Shown here piece by piece: positions 8,541-16,976 of a DNA stretch of 64,000 bases. This DNA comes from Armatimonadota bacterium. GTDB lineage: Bacteria; Armatimonadota; DTGP01; JAKQQT01. The position numbers and the translations under genes were made by a program. The notes below the pieces were generated by a model. It was given only the letters and a program-made list of their open reading frames with translations, was not told where the DNA came from and made no database searches. Positions within the stretch are counted from its first letter, which is position 1, and each line of letters begins with the position of its first letter. The stretch lies in contig DASXVS010000071.1 of assembly GCA_036504095.1 (NCBI GenBank), forward strand, positions 1-64,000, read 5' to 3'.

Positions 8541-10868
8541 ATGCGCCGAATTACCATGGCCCTGCTTGCCCTCAACTGCCTGCCCGCGCTCGGGCGCGTC
8601 GGAATGGTGGACGTGAATCGTCCCGCCTATCCGGACAGCAGCATCGTCGATTTCTCGTTCCTCGTGCCCGCACCGGCGGGAACGCACGGATTTGTGACCA
8701 CCCACCCGGATGGGCATTTCTATTTCGAGGACGGTAAGCGGGCGAAGTTCTGGGGAGTCAACGTATCCAGCGCCAGCATCAATATACCGGATCTGGATAT
8801 CGACGCTGCGGTCGAACGCTTCCGGCACGCCGGCTGCAACATGCTGCGCCTGGAGGCGGCGGACAACGGCGGGATGCTGCTGGACACCCCCGTGAAGAAC
8901 TCTTCGCGCAACCTCAATGCCGCCTACCTCCGCAAGATGCATCGCTGGATGTGGCAGGCGAAGAAACAGGGGCTCTACGTCTACCTTCAGTTGCTCGATT
9001 TCCGCACCTTCAAATCCGGCGACGGAGTCGTCAATGCAGACGCGCTTGGCCGGGCGGCAAAGCCGTACGCCTTTTTCGATCCTACGCTGATCATGCTCCA
9101 GAAGGAGTTCGCGCGGCAGATACTCCTCACGCCGAACCCGTTTACGAAAACGCGCCCGATCGCCGACCCGGGAGTGGCGGTCATCGAGCTGGCGAACGAG
9201 CACGGCCTTTTCATGAAGGGCGATATATGGCGCAAGATGCCGGCGCCATATGACAAGCAGTTCCAGGGGCTGTGGAACGACTGGCTGAAGAAGCGCTACT
9301 CGACGACTGCGTGCTTGGACAAGGCATGGACGAGCCCCGACGGCAAGCACGCGCTCCACGCCATGGAGTCGCTGGAATCCGGCGCCGTGGAAGTCCCTGA
9401 TATGTCCGCGATGGACTCCGACGAGCGCGCCGCAGCAGACTGGACCGACGTCGCCCGGTCGCCCGCCCGTGTAGACGATGGCGCGCGATTTGCATATGAG
9501 GTTCAATGCAACTATTTCCGTGAAATGCGAACCTACCTTCACGGCATCGGGGTGAAAATCCCGGTAACCGCCGTCGTTTCCGCATGGATCGCGCCCGATG
9601 TAAAATCCGCCGCGGATACGCTGGATTGCACCGCCGAAAACTGGTATTGGGATCACCCGGCGTTTGAGCCGGGCAAGGAGTGGCAGAAGCCATTTTACTA
9701 CGCCAACAAGGACCCCCTCGCGAACACCGGTCCATGGAACGCGCCTCCATACATGTCATTCCTGAAATGGAAGGGCAAGCCGGTCATTATCCGCGAATGG
9801 GCATCCGTCTGGCCCAATGAATACCGTGCTTCCAGCGTCCCCCTTGCGGCGGCCTATGCGGCGTTTCAGGACCTGGACGGCATGCTGGCGTTCGGCTACC
9901 AGTTCAACGGGCGCGGCCGGCTTGGTGACTTCGACTACGAACGTGACCCCGTCCGCTGGGGGCTCATGGGGATGGGAGCGTTGATGTTTCTTCGCGGCGA
10001 CGTGAAGCCCAGTTCCGACGTGCTCCAGTTGTCCTATTCGGATAAAGCCCTGTTCACCTACCGGGACTACCTGAACGCGCTCTACCGCCTCGCGTTTGTC
10101 GTCCGCCTCGAATCGGTGGACGCCGCCGACGCTGGAAAGGCGCCCAACGAAATCGTCGTCGATGCCCAACCGCCGTCCCCCGCGGAAGCGCTTGCACCGG
10201 CCATTGAAACGCTGCGCAAGAGCCCAGCCCGCACTATTGCCGACAACCTGGATCGATTCGGCGTAACGGGAAGCACCCAGATCCTCGGTATGGATACCCA
10301 GTTGCAGGCGCTGAACGTGTTCAGCGCGCAGTCCGTCGCATTGGCCGGGCGCCTGTCCGATTTCGCCACGATCTACCCCGGCTTCGCCACCGGAACGCCG
10401 TACGGCTGCCTATGGCTCGCCTCGCTTGATGGAAAGCGCCTCGATGACTCGGACCACTACCTGATCAAGATGGTTTCGATAGCGAAGAACACCGGCGAAG
10501 AGTTCCAGCCGTCCGACGGCCCATTCTATCCGGGCCGGTATGCCCTGAAGAGTCTGGGTGCGGCGCCGGTGCTCACCAATGGCCAGGCAAGCGAGGACAA
10601 ACCGACGCGGGTCCCCTTCGTCGGTGAGGGCCAGATGGAGGAGCGGACGCTGGAAGTCGACATGATTAACGGCACATGGGAACTGGAACGTAACGGGAAC
10701 CTCGGGCGGTTCGCCTGCGATACGCCGGGCATCCGGGTCGTGGTTCCCGGCGCTGGCACGGTGAGCGCCATCCTTTCGTCCGGACAAACACAACCCGTGC
10801 CGGTCGTAAAGAGCGCGTTCACGTATCCCAAGGACGTGGACCGTGTGGAGATACGCTTCAACAATTGA
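8541..10868 (+). CDS. Secreted glycoside hydrolase, GH5-like
   Basis: The 775-aa protein has a short N-terminal signal peptide (residues 1-18). The region 55-420 is a TIM-barrel hydrolase: FYFEDGKRAKFWGVNVSS at the start, RFRHAGCNMLRLE, and the likely acid/base Glu220 in IELANEHG. The likely nucleophile is Glu419 in KPVIIREWAS. These are the NE and E positions of clan GH-A (GH5-like) enzymes. The remaining 350 residues are probably beta-rich accessory domains. It should act on an extracellular beta-glycan; the exact substrate is unknown. It is the only plus-strand gene here and converges on comEC. Confidence 0.8.
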   Translation: MRRITMALLALNCLPALGRVGMVDVNRPAYPDSSIVDFSFLVPAPAGTHGFVTTHPDGHFYFEDGKRAKFWGVNVSSASINIPDLDIDAAVERFRHAGCNMLRLEAADNGGMLLDTPVKNSSRNLNAAYLRKMHRWMWQAKKQGLYVYLQLLDFRTFKSGDGVVNADALGRAAKPYAFFDPTLIMLQKEFARQILLTPNPFTKTRPIADPGVAVIELANEHGLFMKGDIWRKMPAPYDKQFQGLWNDWLKKRYSTTACLDKAWTSPDGKHALHAMESLESGAVEVPDMSAMDSDERAAADWTDVARSPARVDDGARFAYEVQCNYFREMRTYLHGIGVKIPVTAVVSAWIAPDVKSAADTLDCTAENWYWDHPAFEPGKEWQKPFYYANKDPLANTGPWNAPPYMSFLKWKGKPVIIREWASVWPNEYRASSVPLAAAYAAFQDLDGMLAFGYQFNGRGRLGDFDYERDPVRWGLMGMGALMFLRGDVKPSSDVLQLSYSDKALFTYRDYLNALYRLAFVVRLESVDAADAGKAPNEIVVDAQPPSPAEALAPAIETLRKSPARTIADNLDRFGVTGSTQILGMDTQLQALNVFSAQSVALAGRLSDFATIYPGFATGTPYGCLWLASLDGKRLDDSDHYLIKMVSIAKNTGEEFQPSDGPFYPGRYALKSLGAAPVLTNGQASEDKPTRVPFVGEGQMEERTLEVDMINGTWELERNGNLGRFACDTPGIRVVVPGAGTVSAILSSGQTQPVPVVKSAFTYPKDVDRVEIRFNN

Positions 10869-10880
10869 CTTAGGCGCCGT

Positions 10881-13265
10881 TCAGGGAAGCTGCCAACGGG
10901 ATGTGGATACGCGAAGATCGGCACCGTCGGACTCCACGATCACGGCCCCGTCGATATCTGTTCGCAGCACGCGAGCGCCTGCATCCTGCAGGCGCTCCAG
11001 CGTCTCCGTCCGCGGATGCCCATAGAGATTGCCCCTGCCGCACGAGATGACCGCCCATCGCGGTCCGACAGCCTTCAGGTATTCCGAGCCGCTGGAAGTC
11101 GCGCTCCCATGGTGTCCGACCTTCAATACATCCGACCGGAGCCTCACTGCCCGGCTCAGCATCTCGGCCTCCGCGTCGTTCGCCGCATCGCCGGACAGGA
11201 GGAACGACGTCCGGCCGTATTCCAGGCGGCAGACGATGCTGTTGTTGTTCAGATCGTCCGGCGTCCCCGCGAGCAGGGGCCGTGTTGGACGCAGCACCTG
11301 CATGGAGACGCGCGGCTCGATGTTCAACACCTGTCCGGCGCGCCCGAGCCGGTAGGGGATATGCCTCCGAAGTGCCTCTTCGAGCGACCCGCGATATCCG
11401 GGCGCCGCGTGTGGCTGGCCGCTATCCAACCAGAGATCCGTCGGAATGGCTGCAAACACTGCCGGCAAGCCGCCTGCGTGGTCCTCGTGCGGGTGGGTGA
11501 GAATCACGGCGTCGAGCCGTCGGACCCCGGCGCGCCTGAGCGCAGGGAGGACGATCCTCGTCCCTGTATCAGAAGCCTGGGCCGACTCCGCCTCGTACCG
11601 ACCACCTGCATCCACCAAGATGTTGTGTCCCTGCGGGGTTTGAATCAGCGTACAGTCTCCCTGTCCGACGTCGAGGAACGCGACCCGGAGCGGCGGCGCC
11701 GGGCCCCAGATTATCCAGGCAAGGCAGCCGCATGCGCCCAGCCCGGCCACGGAGAACCCAACCGGCATCTTCCAGCCGGCGGCCGCGCCTTGATCGGGCC
11801 AGCGGCGCAGCCAAGCCCATATGAACAGAAGGACGCACCACGACGCGCAGACGCCGGCTGCGGAGATCATCCCGACGTCAATGGCTGACCAGCCTGCGCC
11901 GCCGATCCTGTCGGTGCTCCAGAGCATGCAGTGCAGTATCCATCCATTGACTGCGCCAAGGGCCGCCGCGACCGCCGGCCAGCGGCTGCACAGCATACCC
12001 TGAAGGAGACCCAGCGCCATCGCCGGGCCAACCAGCGGAACGATCAGGAGGTTGGAGAGCGGAGAAGCAACGGAGAAAGTTCCGAAATACCGGACGGCCA
12101 GCGGCGCCGTCGCCAGGGAGGCAACGACGGAGGTTTGCACGGACTGTATAACGATGGAAAGGGCTCGGCTGCGTTTGGCGAACCGACGACCGTCGTACCA
12201 CAGAGCCAGCGAGAGGGCCGCCGCAAACGAGAGCTGGAAGCCCGGATCTAGCAGATTGCCGGGGGAGGCAACGATCAGCGCGAGAGCAGAGAAGGCGATC
12301 GCGCTCCAGACATCCGGCTCGCGGTCGAATAGCGGAGCGGCCAGTGCCGCGCCGGTCATCAGCACCGCCCGCACCACCGCCGGCCTCAGCCCCGTCATCA
12401 ATGCGAAGAAGAGCAGGGCGCCGAGGAGCAGCGCCGCACGCCACCGCCTCGCCCGCGGCCGCCTCGCAGGCATAAAGAGAGACAGGATGCCCGCCAGCAA
12501 CACCACATGAAGCCCCGAAGTGGACAGAATATGAACTGTCCCCGCCCGCGCGAAATTCTGCTGGACGTTTTCCGGCAAGGCGCCCGTATCGCTGAAGAGG
12601 AGGCCGGCCAGAAGGGCCGCCTCGTCAGCTGTAAGCGTGGCGCGTATTCCGCGAGCGAGGGCGTGGTGCGTGCGGACGGCCGCGCGGACAACGGGATTTC
12701 CCACGTTGGAACCGTCCGGAGTCATCCCTCTGGCGGTCACGACGGCACATACGCCGTCCCGCCGGAGGTATTGCGCAGGCGGGAGTTCACCCGGGTTCGC
12801 GGCGTCGTCCGGCAAGCGGACCCGTCCCATGACCGCCAACCGGTCGCCGTACTCCGGCAGGCCCCGCACCGCGGGGGGCGCCAGTATCCGCACGTGCCCG
12901 GATGCCGGCATTTTTCCGGTAAACAAATCGGCGCGCGAAACATCCAGGTCGAATGAGACGCCCCACGGCCGCACCGCGGGATCCGAGGCCACCACACCGT
13001 GCAATCTCACCAGCTTGTGTTCGGTCAACCGCGAGACCGAATCGGTGGGAAGCGCCGCCCAATCCGCCGTTCGAAGCGTGCCGGCGCTGAAGACGACCGC
13101 CGCCAGCGCCACCATTGCGCCCCGGGAGGTTTGGAGGAACAATGCGGCAACGACGCCTGCGATGAAGACCGTCACAGTTACCCAGGCCGGCGTGGCAAAG
13201 GCCAGGCGCATCGCGGCGCCAAGGCAGAACGCAATCGCGAGAGGTGGCAGGGCACGGCGCTTCAT
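10881..13265 (-). CDS. comEC: DNA internalisation competence protein ComEC/Rec2
   Basis: The 794-aa protein contains the three expected parts: an N-terminal membrane/OB-like region (residues 1-180), a central multi-helix Competence domain (LLAGLLFSDTGALPENVQQN, then HILSTSGLHVVLLAGIL, with many helices to about 500), and a C-terminal MBL-fold domain (DVGQGDCTLIQ, LTHPHEDHAGG, LKVGHHGSATSSG). It forms the inner-membrane channel for transforming DNA; the MBL domain may be a nuclease. It is the last gene of a minus-strand operon with comEA. The presence of both suggests natural transformability. Confidence 0.93.
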   Translation of the reverse strand: MKRRALPPLAIAFCLGAAMRLAFATPAWVTVTVFIAGVVAALFLQTSRGAMVALAAVVFSAGTLRTADWAALPTDSVSRLTEHKLVRLHGVVASDPAVRPWGVSFDLDVSRADLFTGKMPASGHVRILAPPAVRGLPEYGDRLAVMGRVRLPDDAANPGELPPAQYLRRDGVCAVVTARGMTPDGSNVGNPVVRAAVRTHHALARGIRATLTADEAALLAGLLFSDTGALPENVQQNFARAGTVHILSTSGLHVVLLAGILSLFMPARRPRARRWRAALLLGALLFFALMTGLRPAVVRAVLMTGAALAAPLFDREPDVWSAIAFSALALIVASPGNLLDPGFQLSFAAALSLALWYDGRRFAKRSRALSIVIQSVQTSVVASLATAPLAVRYFGTFSVASPLSNLLIVPLVGPAMALGLLQGMLCSRWPAVAAALGAVNGWILHCMLWSTDRIGGAGWSAIDVGMISAAGVCASWCVLLFIWAWLRRWPDQGAAAGWKMPVGFSVAGLGACGCLAWIIWGPAPPLRVAFLDVGQGDCTLIQTPQGHNILVDAGGRYEAESAQASDTGTRIVLPALRRAGVRRLDAVILTHPHEDHAGGLPAVFAAIPTDLWLDSGQPHAAPGYRGSLEEALRRHIPYRLGRAGQVLNIEPRVSMQVLRPTRPLLAGTPDDLNNNSIVCRLEYGRTSFLLSGDAANDAEAEMLSRAVRLRSDVLKVGHHGSATSSGSEYLKAVGPRWAVISCGRGNLYGHPRTETLERLQDAGARVLRTDIDGAVIVESDGADLRVSTSRWQLP

Positions 13266-13310
13266 CGCTTCGCAACCGACACCGCCTCACGCACCCCGGC
13301 CTGAGCGGGC

Positions 13311-13805
13311 CTATCGCGTGACGCGGTCAAACAGATCGCGTTTCATGTCGCGGACGCGATCGAGAAACAGAATTCCGTCAAGGTGGTCGATCTCGTGCTG
13401 CAGGACCACCGCTTCGAATCCCCGGGCTTCAATGTGCACAGGCTCGCCCGAGGGGGAGACGGCCTCCACGGTCACGCTCCATGCCCGTTTGATTCGCGCG
13501 AGATATTGCGGAACGCTCAGGCACCCCTCTTTGAATACCTGCGAACCGGACGATGCGCTGATCACCGGGTTCACTAGTATCAACAGCCCGTGGTGTTCCT
13601 CGCATTTGGCGTTTCGGCCCGCGTCAACCAGCACTACCCGGTATCCACACCCGATCTGCGGCGCCGCGACTCCCACGCCCGGGACGCTGTTCATCGTGTC
13701 GAGCAGATCCCGCGCGATCTCCTGGGTGAGTGTCCCCGGATTGACATCCAGGCACTTCTCTCTCAGGCGTGAATCGGGCAGGCGTAGAATGTCACGGACG
13801 GCCAT
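13311..13805 (-). CDS. def: Peptide deformylase
   Basis: A 164-aa enzyme removing the N-formyl group from nascent proteins. All three motifs are intact: GVGVAAPQIG (residues 43-52), EGCLS with metal ligand Cys95, and QHEIDHLDG with His137, Glu138 and His141. Its start codon directly abuts the stop of the ACT-domain gene (13805/13806), so the two are translationally coupled. Its position between comEA and comEC is unusual. Confidence 0.96.
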   Translation of the reverse strand: MAVRDILRLPDSRLREKCLDVNPGTLTQEIARDLLDTMNSVPGVGVAAPQIGCGYRVVLVDAGRNAKCEEHHGLLILVNPVISASSGSQVFKEGCLSVPQYLARIKRAWSVTVEAVSPSGEPVHIEARGFEAVVLQHEIDHLDGILFLDRVRDMKRDLFDRVTR

Positions 13806-14348
13806 CTACAGCGTCACCGCATCGAGGCGCTGGACCGACACGTCGACTCCCAGTTGGCGGCCGGCTTCACTCAACGCCGACCGGAGCCCCTCAAAATCCT
13901 CGTCCGGAGCTGCGAGCGCCTCTATTTGCATAATGTAGACCGGCTGATCCTGCGTTCCCGCGAGGGCCGTGCGAAGGTCGGTTATGTCGGCATTGCGGTC
14001 CGCCAGCGTCTCGGCAATGGCGTGGACGATGCCCACCGTGTCGGCGCCGTAAACCGAGATATGATAGGAGTCTCCCTCTTGTTCTGGCGGGTTCACCTCA
14101 GCCGATTTGAGTTCGCGGAGGTTGATGACAAGTTTCAGCCCATCCCGAACCGTGTCAAGGCGCCTTCGCAACGGCTCGACCGGCGCATCCGGGTGCCGCA
14201 CCAGCAGAATCATCGCGAATTCGCCGCGCAGCCGCGTCATGGACGAGTCTTCTACATTACAGCCGCTGGAGAGCAGCGCGTCCGTTACTCCCGCAACGAG
14301 GCCCGGCCTGTCCCGTCCGATTGCCGTCAACACCAGATGTTTCGCCAT
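13806..14348 (-). CDS. Tandem ACT-domain protein, GcvR-like
   Basis: The 180-aa protein consists of two ACT domains: the first at residues 4-80 (VLTAIGRDRPGLVAGVTDAL), the second at about 93-170 (YHISVYGADTVGIVHAIAET). This is the layout of glycine cleavage system repressor-like proteins, which bind small ligands such as glycine. No gcv genes are nearby, so the physiological role is not shown. It sits 18 bases after comEA and directly abuts def. Confidence 0.85.
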   Translation of the reverse strand: MAKHLVLTAIGRDRPGLVAGVTDALLSSGCNVEDSSMTRLRGEFAMILLVRHPDAPVEPLRRRLDTVRDGLKLVINLRELKSAEVNPPEQEGDSYHISVYGADTVGIVHAIAETLADRNADITDLRTALAGTQDQPVYIMQIEALAAPDEDFEGLRSALSEAGRQLGVDVSVQRLDAVTL

Positions 14349-14366
14349 GCCGCCTCCACCCGTCGT

Positions 14367-15131
14367 CTAATGAGGTTCCTGCAGCACAACGAACGGCTGC
14401 ATCTTACGCAGTTTAGCCGGCCCGATGCCCTTTACTTCCATCAACTCCTCAACAGTGCTGAAGCTGCCGTGCTCCTGACGGTATGCAAGTATCTTTGCAG
14501 CGGTGGCCGGTCCGACACCGGGCAGCCTCTGCAATTCCGTCTCAGTGGCGTTGTTGATGTCCACGGTCCCGTCGCCAGGCCGCCTCAGCTTGGCCACGGA
14601 TCCTCTCCGCGGAGCCGAACTTGCCCCCTCGGCGTCCGTCACGGCCAGTGCGCTTTCCGATTCGACTTTTTGTACGGGTTGGGGTGGGTCCGGTCGAACC
14701 AGCACCGGTGGAGGAGGCGCGGGGGCAGGGGAGTCTGTAAGGTACGCTCCCGGATCGGAAGCGGGGACGTCTGCCACGGAGGGGACCATCAGTTTCTGCC
14801 CGTCCCGCAATGGCGATGCCAGGTTGAGAGCGTCGAGGTTGGCGGTCTCTTTGGCGCCCCCGGCGTACGATATTGCGTCCATCACCCGGCAACCCGCCGG
14901 CACGCGATAGAGGCCCGGCTTTGCCACATCGCCCGTCACGTGAACGAATATCGGCCCGTCCACCGGCGCCACTGCCGCACCCGACGCATCGCGGTTGGGG
15001 GCGGGCGCTTCCGTGAAGGTCACCCGCCCTGGAGTCGCCGAGTTCCGACGCCACACGGTTGCGGAAAACAGGACACAGACAAGAGACAGGCCAATTACCC
15101 ACCAGACGTGCCACTTTGACAAAGGCGGCAT
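14367..15131 (-). CDS. comEA: Competence DNA receptor ComEA (SLBB + helix-hairpin-helix)
   Basis: The 254-aa protein has an N-terminal membrane anchor (residues 8-26, WVIGLSLVCVLFSATVW), a SLBB domain (IFVHVTGDVAKPGLYRVP and DGQKLMVPSV), a Pro-rich linker, and a C-terminal DNA-binding helix-hairpin-helix pair (VDINNATETELQRLPGVGP, then VKGIGPAKLRKM). ComEA captures transforming DNA at the outer face of the membrane. The ATG at 15131 is preferred over 15173 because GGAGG lies five bases upstream. It heads the comEA-ACT-def-comEC operon and diverges from the cytochrome gene. Confidence 0.93.
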   Translation of the reverse strand: MPPLSKWHVWWVIGLSLVCVLFSATVWRRNSATPGRVTFTEAPAPNRDASGAAVAPVDGPIFVHVTGDVAKPGLYRVPAGCRVMDAISYAGGAKETANLDALNLASPLRDGQKLMVPSVADVPASDPGAYLTDSPAPAPPPPVLVRPDPPQPVQKVESESALAVTDAEGASSAPRRGSVAKLRRPGDGTVDINNATETELQRLPGVGPATAAKILAYRQEHGSFSTVEELMEVKGIGPAKLRKMQPFVVLQEPH

Positions 15132-15315
15132 GCCAACCTCCAGCGGAGCCAACGTTGGAGAAATGTATAGCACGCAGGCACAATAGCGGTCCAGTTTACA
15201 GTGCCGGGTCGTCGCAACCGCGAAAAGTGTGTTATAACGTTAGTAACGTTGAGCGCGCTCAGGGGTATAGTGCCTGGGGAGAGTGGCGCTCGTGATTGAA
15301 CGCGAAACGAGACAT

Positions 15316-16770
15316 ATGAAAAAACTCCTGTTCTACGCCATGGTGGGCTGTCTCGCGTTGGTCGCGCTGGCAAGATGCCGCGACTGCGCCACGACGCCTC
15401 GCGTGCTCGCCGCCGAGGCCGTGTCCCCCGTGAAAGGGGACCTGGTGATCGACTTTCTTGGTGGTGTACGCGGGTATGTCGAACCCTGTGGGTGACACTC
15501 CGGCCAGTACGGCGGTATCGCCCGTTGGGCGACCTACATCAATAAATCCCGTAAGGACCACCCTGCCGAACTCGCGCTCTTCGCGGGGGGCATGCGTCTC
15601 AGCGGTGGACCCGTGAACGATCTGCAGGTTTCAACCCTGTGGGACGCGTACACGCGCATGAAATTCGACGCCGCAACGCTGTGTTCCAGCGACCTGCCGG
15701 ACCTGGATCGCCTCCCCCCTGCGGCAAGGCCGATCCTCGTCTCCGCCAACGTGACCTACCAGGGCGGGCCCAAGGACGGAAAGCCGATTGCGCCGCCGAT
15801 CCTCTACAAACGGCTCAAAACGTCGGAGGGAAAGACCGTGGTGGTCGCCATCATCGGCCTCCTGGGCGATGATCCATATCTCGCGCTGCCATCGCCGGCG
15901 AATTCGCCGACGGACAAGCCGTGGAAAGTCAGCAGCCCGGACGAAGCGCTCAAGCAGCTTGTTCCCACAGCGCGGCGCAAGGCGACGGTAGTCGTCGTCA
16001 TGTTTGCCGGTCAAAGGGAAAGCGGCCGCAAACTGCTTGAAGCCAACCCCGGGGTGGACGTGATGGTCGTGGGGCTCGAAGGCGCTCTCGAGCATAACAT
16101 GCTGCCGGTTGGAAAGAGCATGCTCGTCCAGAATGCCGATCGCGGGCGTTATGCAGGGCAGTTGGGCATCACGCTGGACAAGGACTTGAAGCCTGCTTCC
16201 TATGACCTCCGCAATTATACGATGGATGCGACCTTTGCGGACGATCCGGCGATGGCCGCCATGGTGAAGGATTTCCACGAGAAGCAGACCAAAATCGTGC
16301 CCCCGATGGTCGCCGCTCAGCCGAGCGTTCCAGTCAAGAAGAGCGATTGGGCAGGCTCCTATATGTGCGCCTCCTGCCACTCCGTTGAGTTCAATCAGTG
16401 GAAGACCACGAAGCATTTCGCCGCGATGGTTACCCTGGAACAGAAAGACGGAGGCCAGGCCGCCAAGCGCGCCGACTGCGTCGGCTGCCATGTGGTGGCC
16501 AATGACAAACCGGGCGGATATTCCGTTGCCATGCCGAGGTGGGATCTGAAGGGTGTGGGGTGCGAGGCTTGCCACGGTCCCGCCGCCGCACACGTCGATG
16601 CCCGATTGCGCCAGTTGGCCGACCCCTCCAAGATGATCGCCAACCCGGGACAAACCGTCTGCGTCACGTGCCACACCAAAGACAACAGCCCGGCCTTCGA
16701 CTTCGCCACGTACCACCAGAAGATCGTCCACAAACCGGCTGCAGCCCCGACAGCCCCGACAGCCCCATAA
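15316..16770 (+). CDS. Tetrahaem cytochrome c554-like protein with UshA-like N-terminal domain; in-frame TGA at codon 60
   Basis: One continuous frame from the ATG at 15316 to the TAA at 16770 is broken only by a TGA at 15493-15495 (codon 60). Upstream are a signal peptide and the GGVRGYVEPCG motif; downstream the same frame resumes at once with HSGQYGGIARWATYI. From what I know of related 5'-nucleotidase-like/cytochrome proteins, this motif is usually EPCGC, so TGA stands where a Cys codon is expected. A SECIS-like hairpin follows. Four CxxCH haem sites lie near residues 351 (CASCH), 388 (CVGCH), 416 (CEACH) and 449 (CVTCH), followed by an Ala/Pro tail. Selenocysteine is the most interesting reading; a nonsense mutation or sequencing error is the alternative. 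The role is probably periplasmic electron transfer. Confidence 0.8.
15496..15528 (+). promoter_or_regulatory. SECIS-like hairpin directly after the in-frame TGA
   Basis: GGCG (15511-15514) pairs with CGCC (15519-15522) around the loop GTAT. The stem continues through AC/GT with one bulged C (15523), and then CCA (15504-15506) with TGG (15526-15528) after a two-base bulge. The loop starts 19 bases after the TGA and begins with G, both within what is known for bacterial SECIS elements. The stem was found by eye; its energy was not calculated. Confidence 0.5.
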
Positions 16771-16815
16771 CACGGGCGTGGGCTTTCGGCGAAACGCACT
16801 GTATAGATACATAAT

Positions 16816-16846
16816 GGGGGACCGCCACAGACGTGGCCGGTCCCCC
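16816..16846 (+). terminator. Strong GC-rich hairpin after the cytochrome gene
   Basis: GGGGGACCG (16816-16824) pairs with CGGTCCCCC (16838-16846), and CCAC (16825-16828) with GTGG (16833-16836), leaving one bulged base and a four-base loop. GTTTGCC follows. This is a probable intrinsic terminator. Confidence 0.7.
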
Positions 16847-16876
16847 GTTTGCCGTTCAGCATGTCTGAAATCGACC

Positions 16877-16892
16877 GGGCAAGCGCTTGCCC
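16877..16892. promoter_or_regulatory. Perfect 16-bp palindrome upstream of the phosphohexomutase promoter
   Basis: GGGCAAGCGCTTGCCC is a perfect palindrome ending 15 bases before the -35 box at 16908. Its AAGCGCTT centre resembles operators of LacI-family regulators. No such regulator is in the window, so the binding protein is unknown. Confidence 0.5.
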
Positions 16893-16907
16893 AAGCGCGC
16901 TCCACGT

Positions 16908-16937
16908 TTGACAAGGTTTTCGGAGCAGGGCTATCCT
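16908..16937 (+). promoter_or_regulatory. Sigma-70-type promoter of the phosphohexomutase operon
   Basis: TTGACA at 16908-16913 and TATCCT at 16932-16937 are separated by 18 bases, about 40 bases upstream of the TTG start codon. Confidence 0.6.
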
Positions 16938-16976
16938 GCCCTTTGAACACCCTAGTATTCTCCAAGGAGATAGCCC

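Noticed and set aside
15592-16770. Cytochrome gene starting internally at the ATG at 15592, with a separate short upstream gene
   Set aside because: This would leave the downstream protein without a signal peptide, and split the EPCG/SGQYGGIARW motif; haem c proteins must be exported. One frame through the TGA explains the data better.
15631-16965. Minus-strand open frame (444 codons) opposite the cytochrome gene
   Set aside because: The plus strand carries four CxxCH haem motifs and a clear frame; the minus frame is a shadow.
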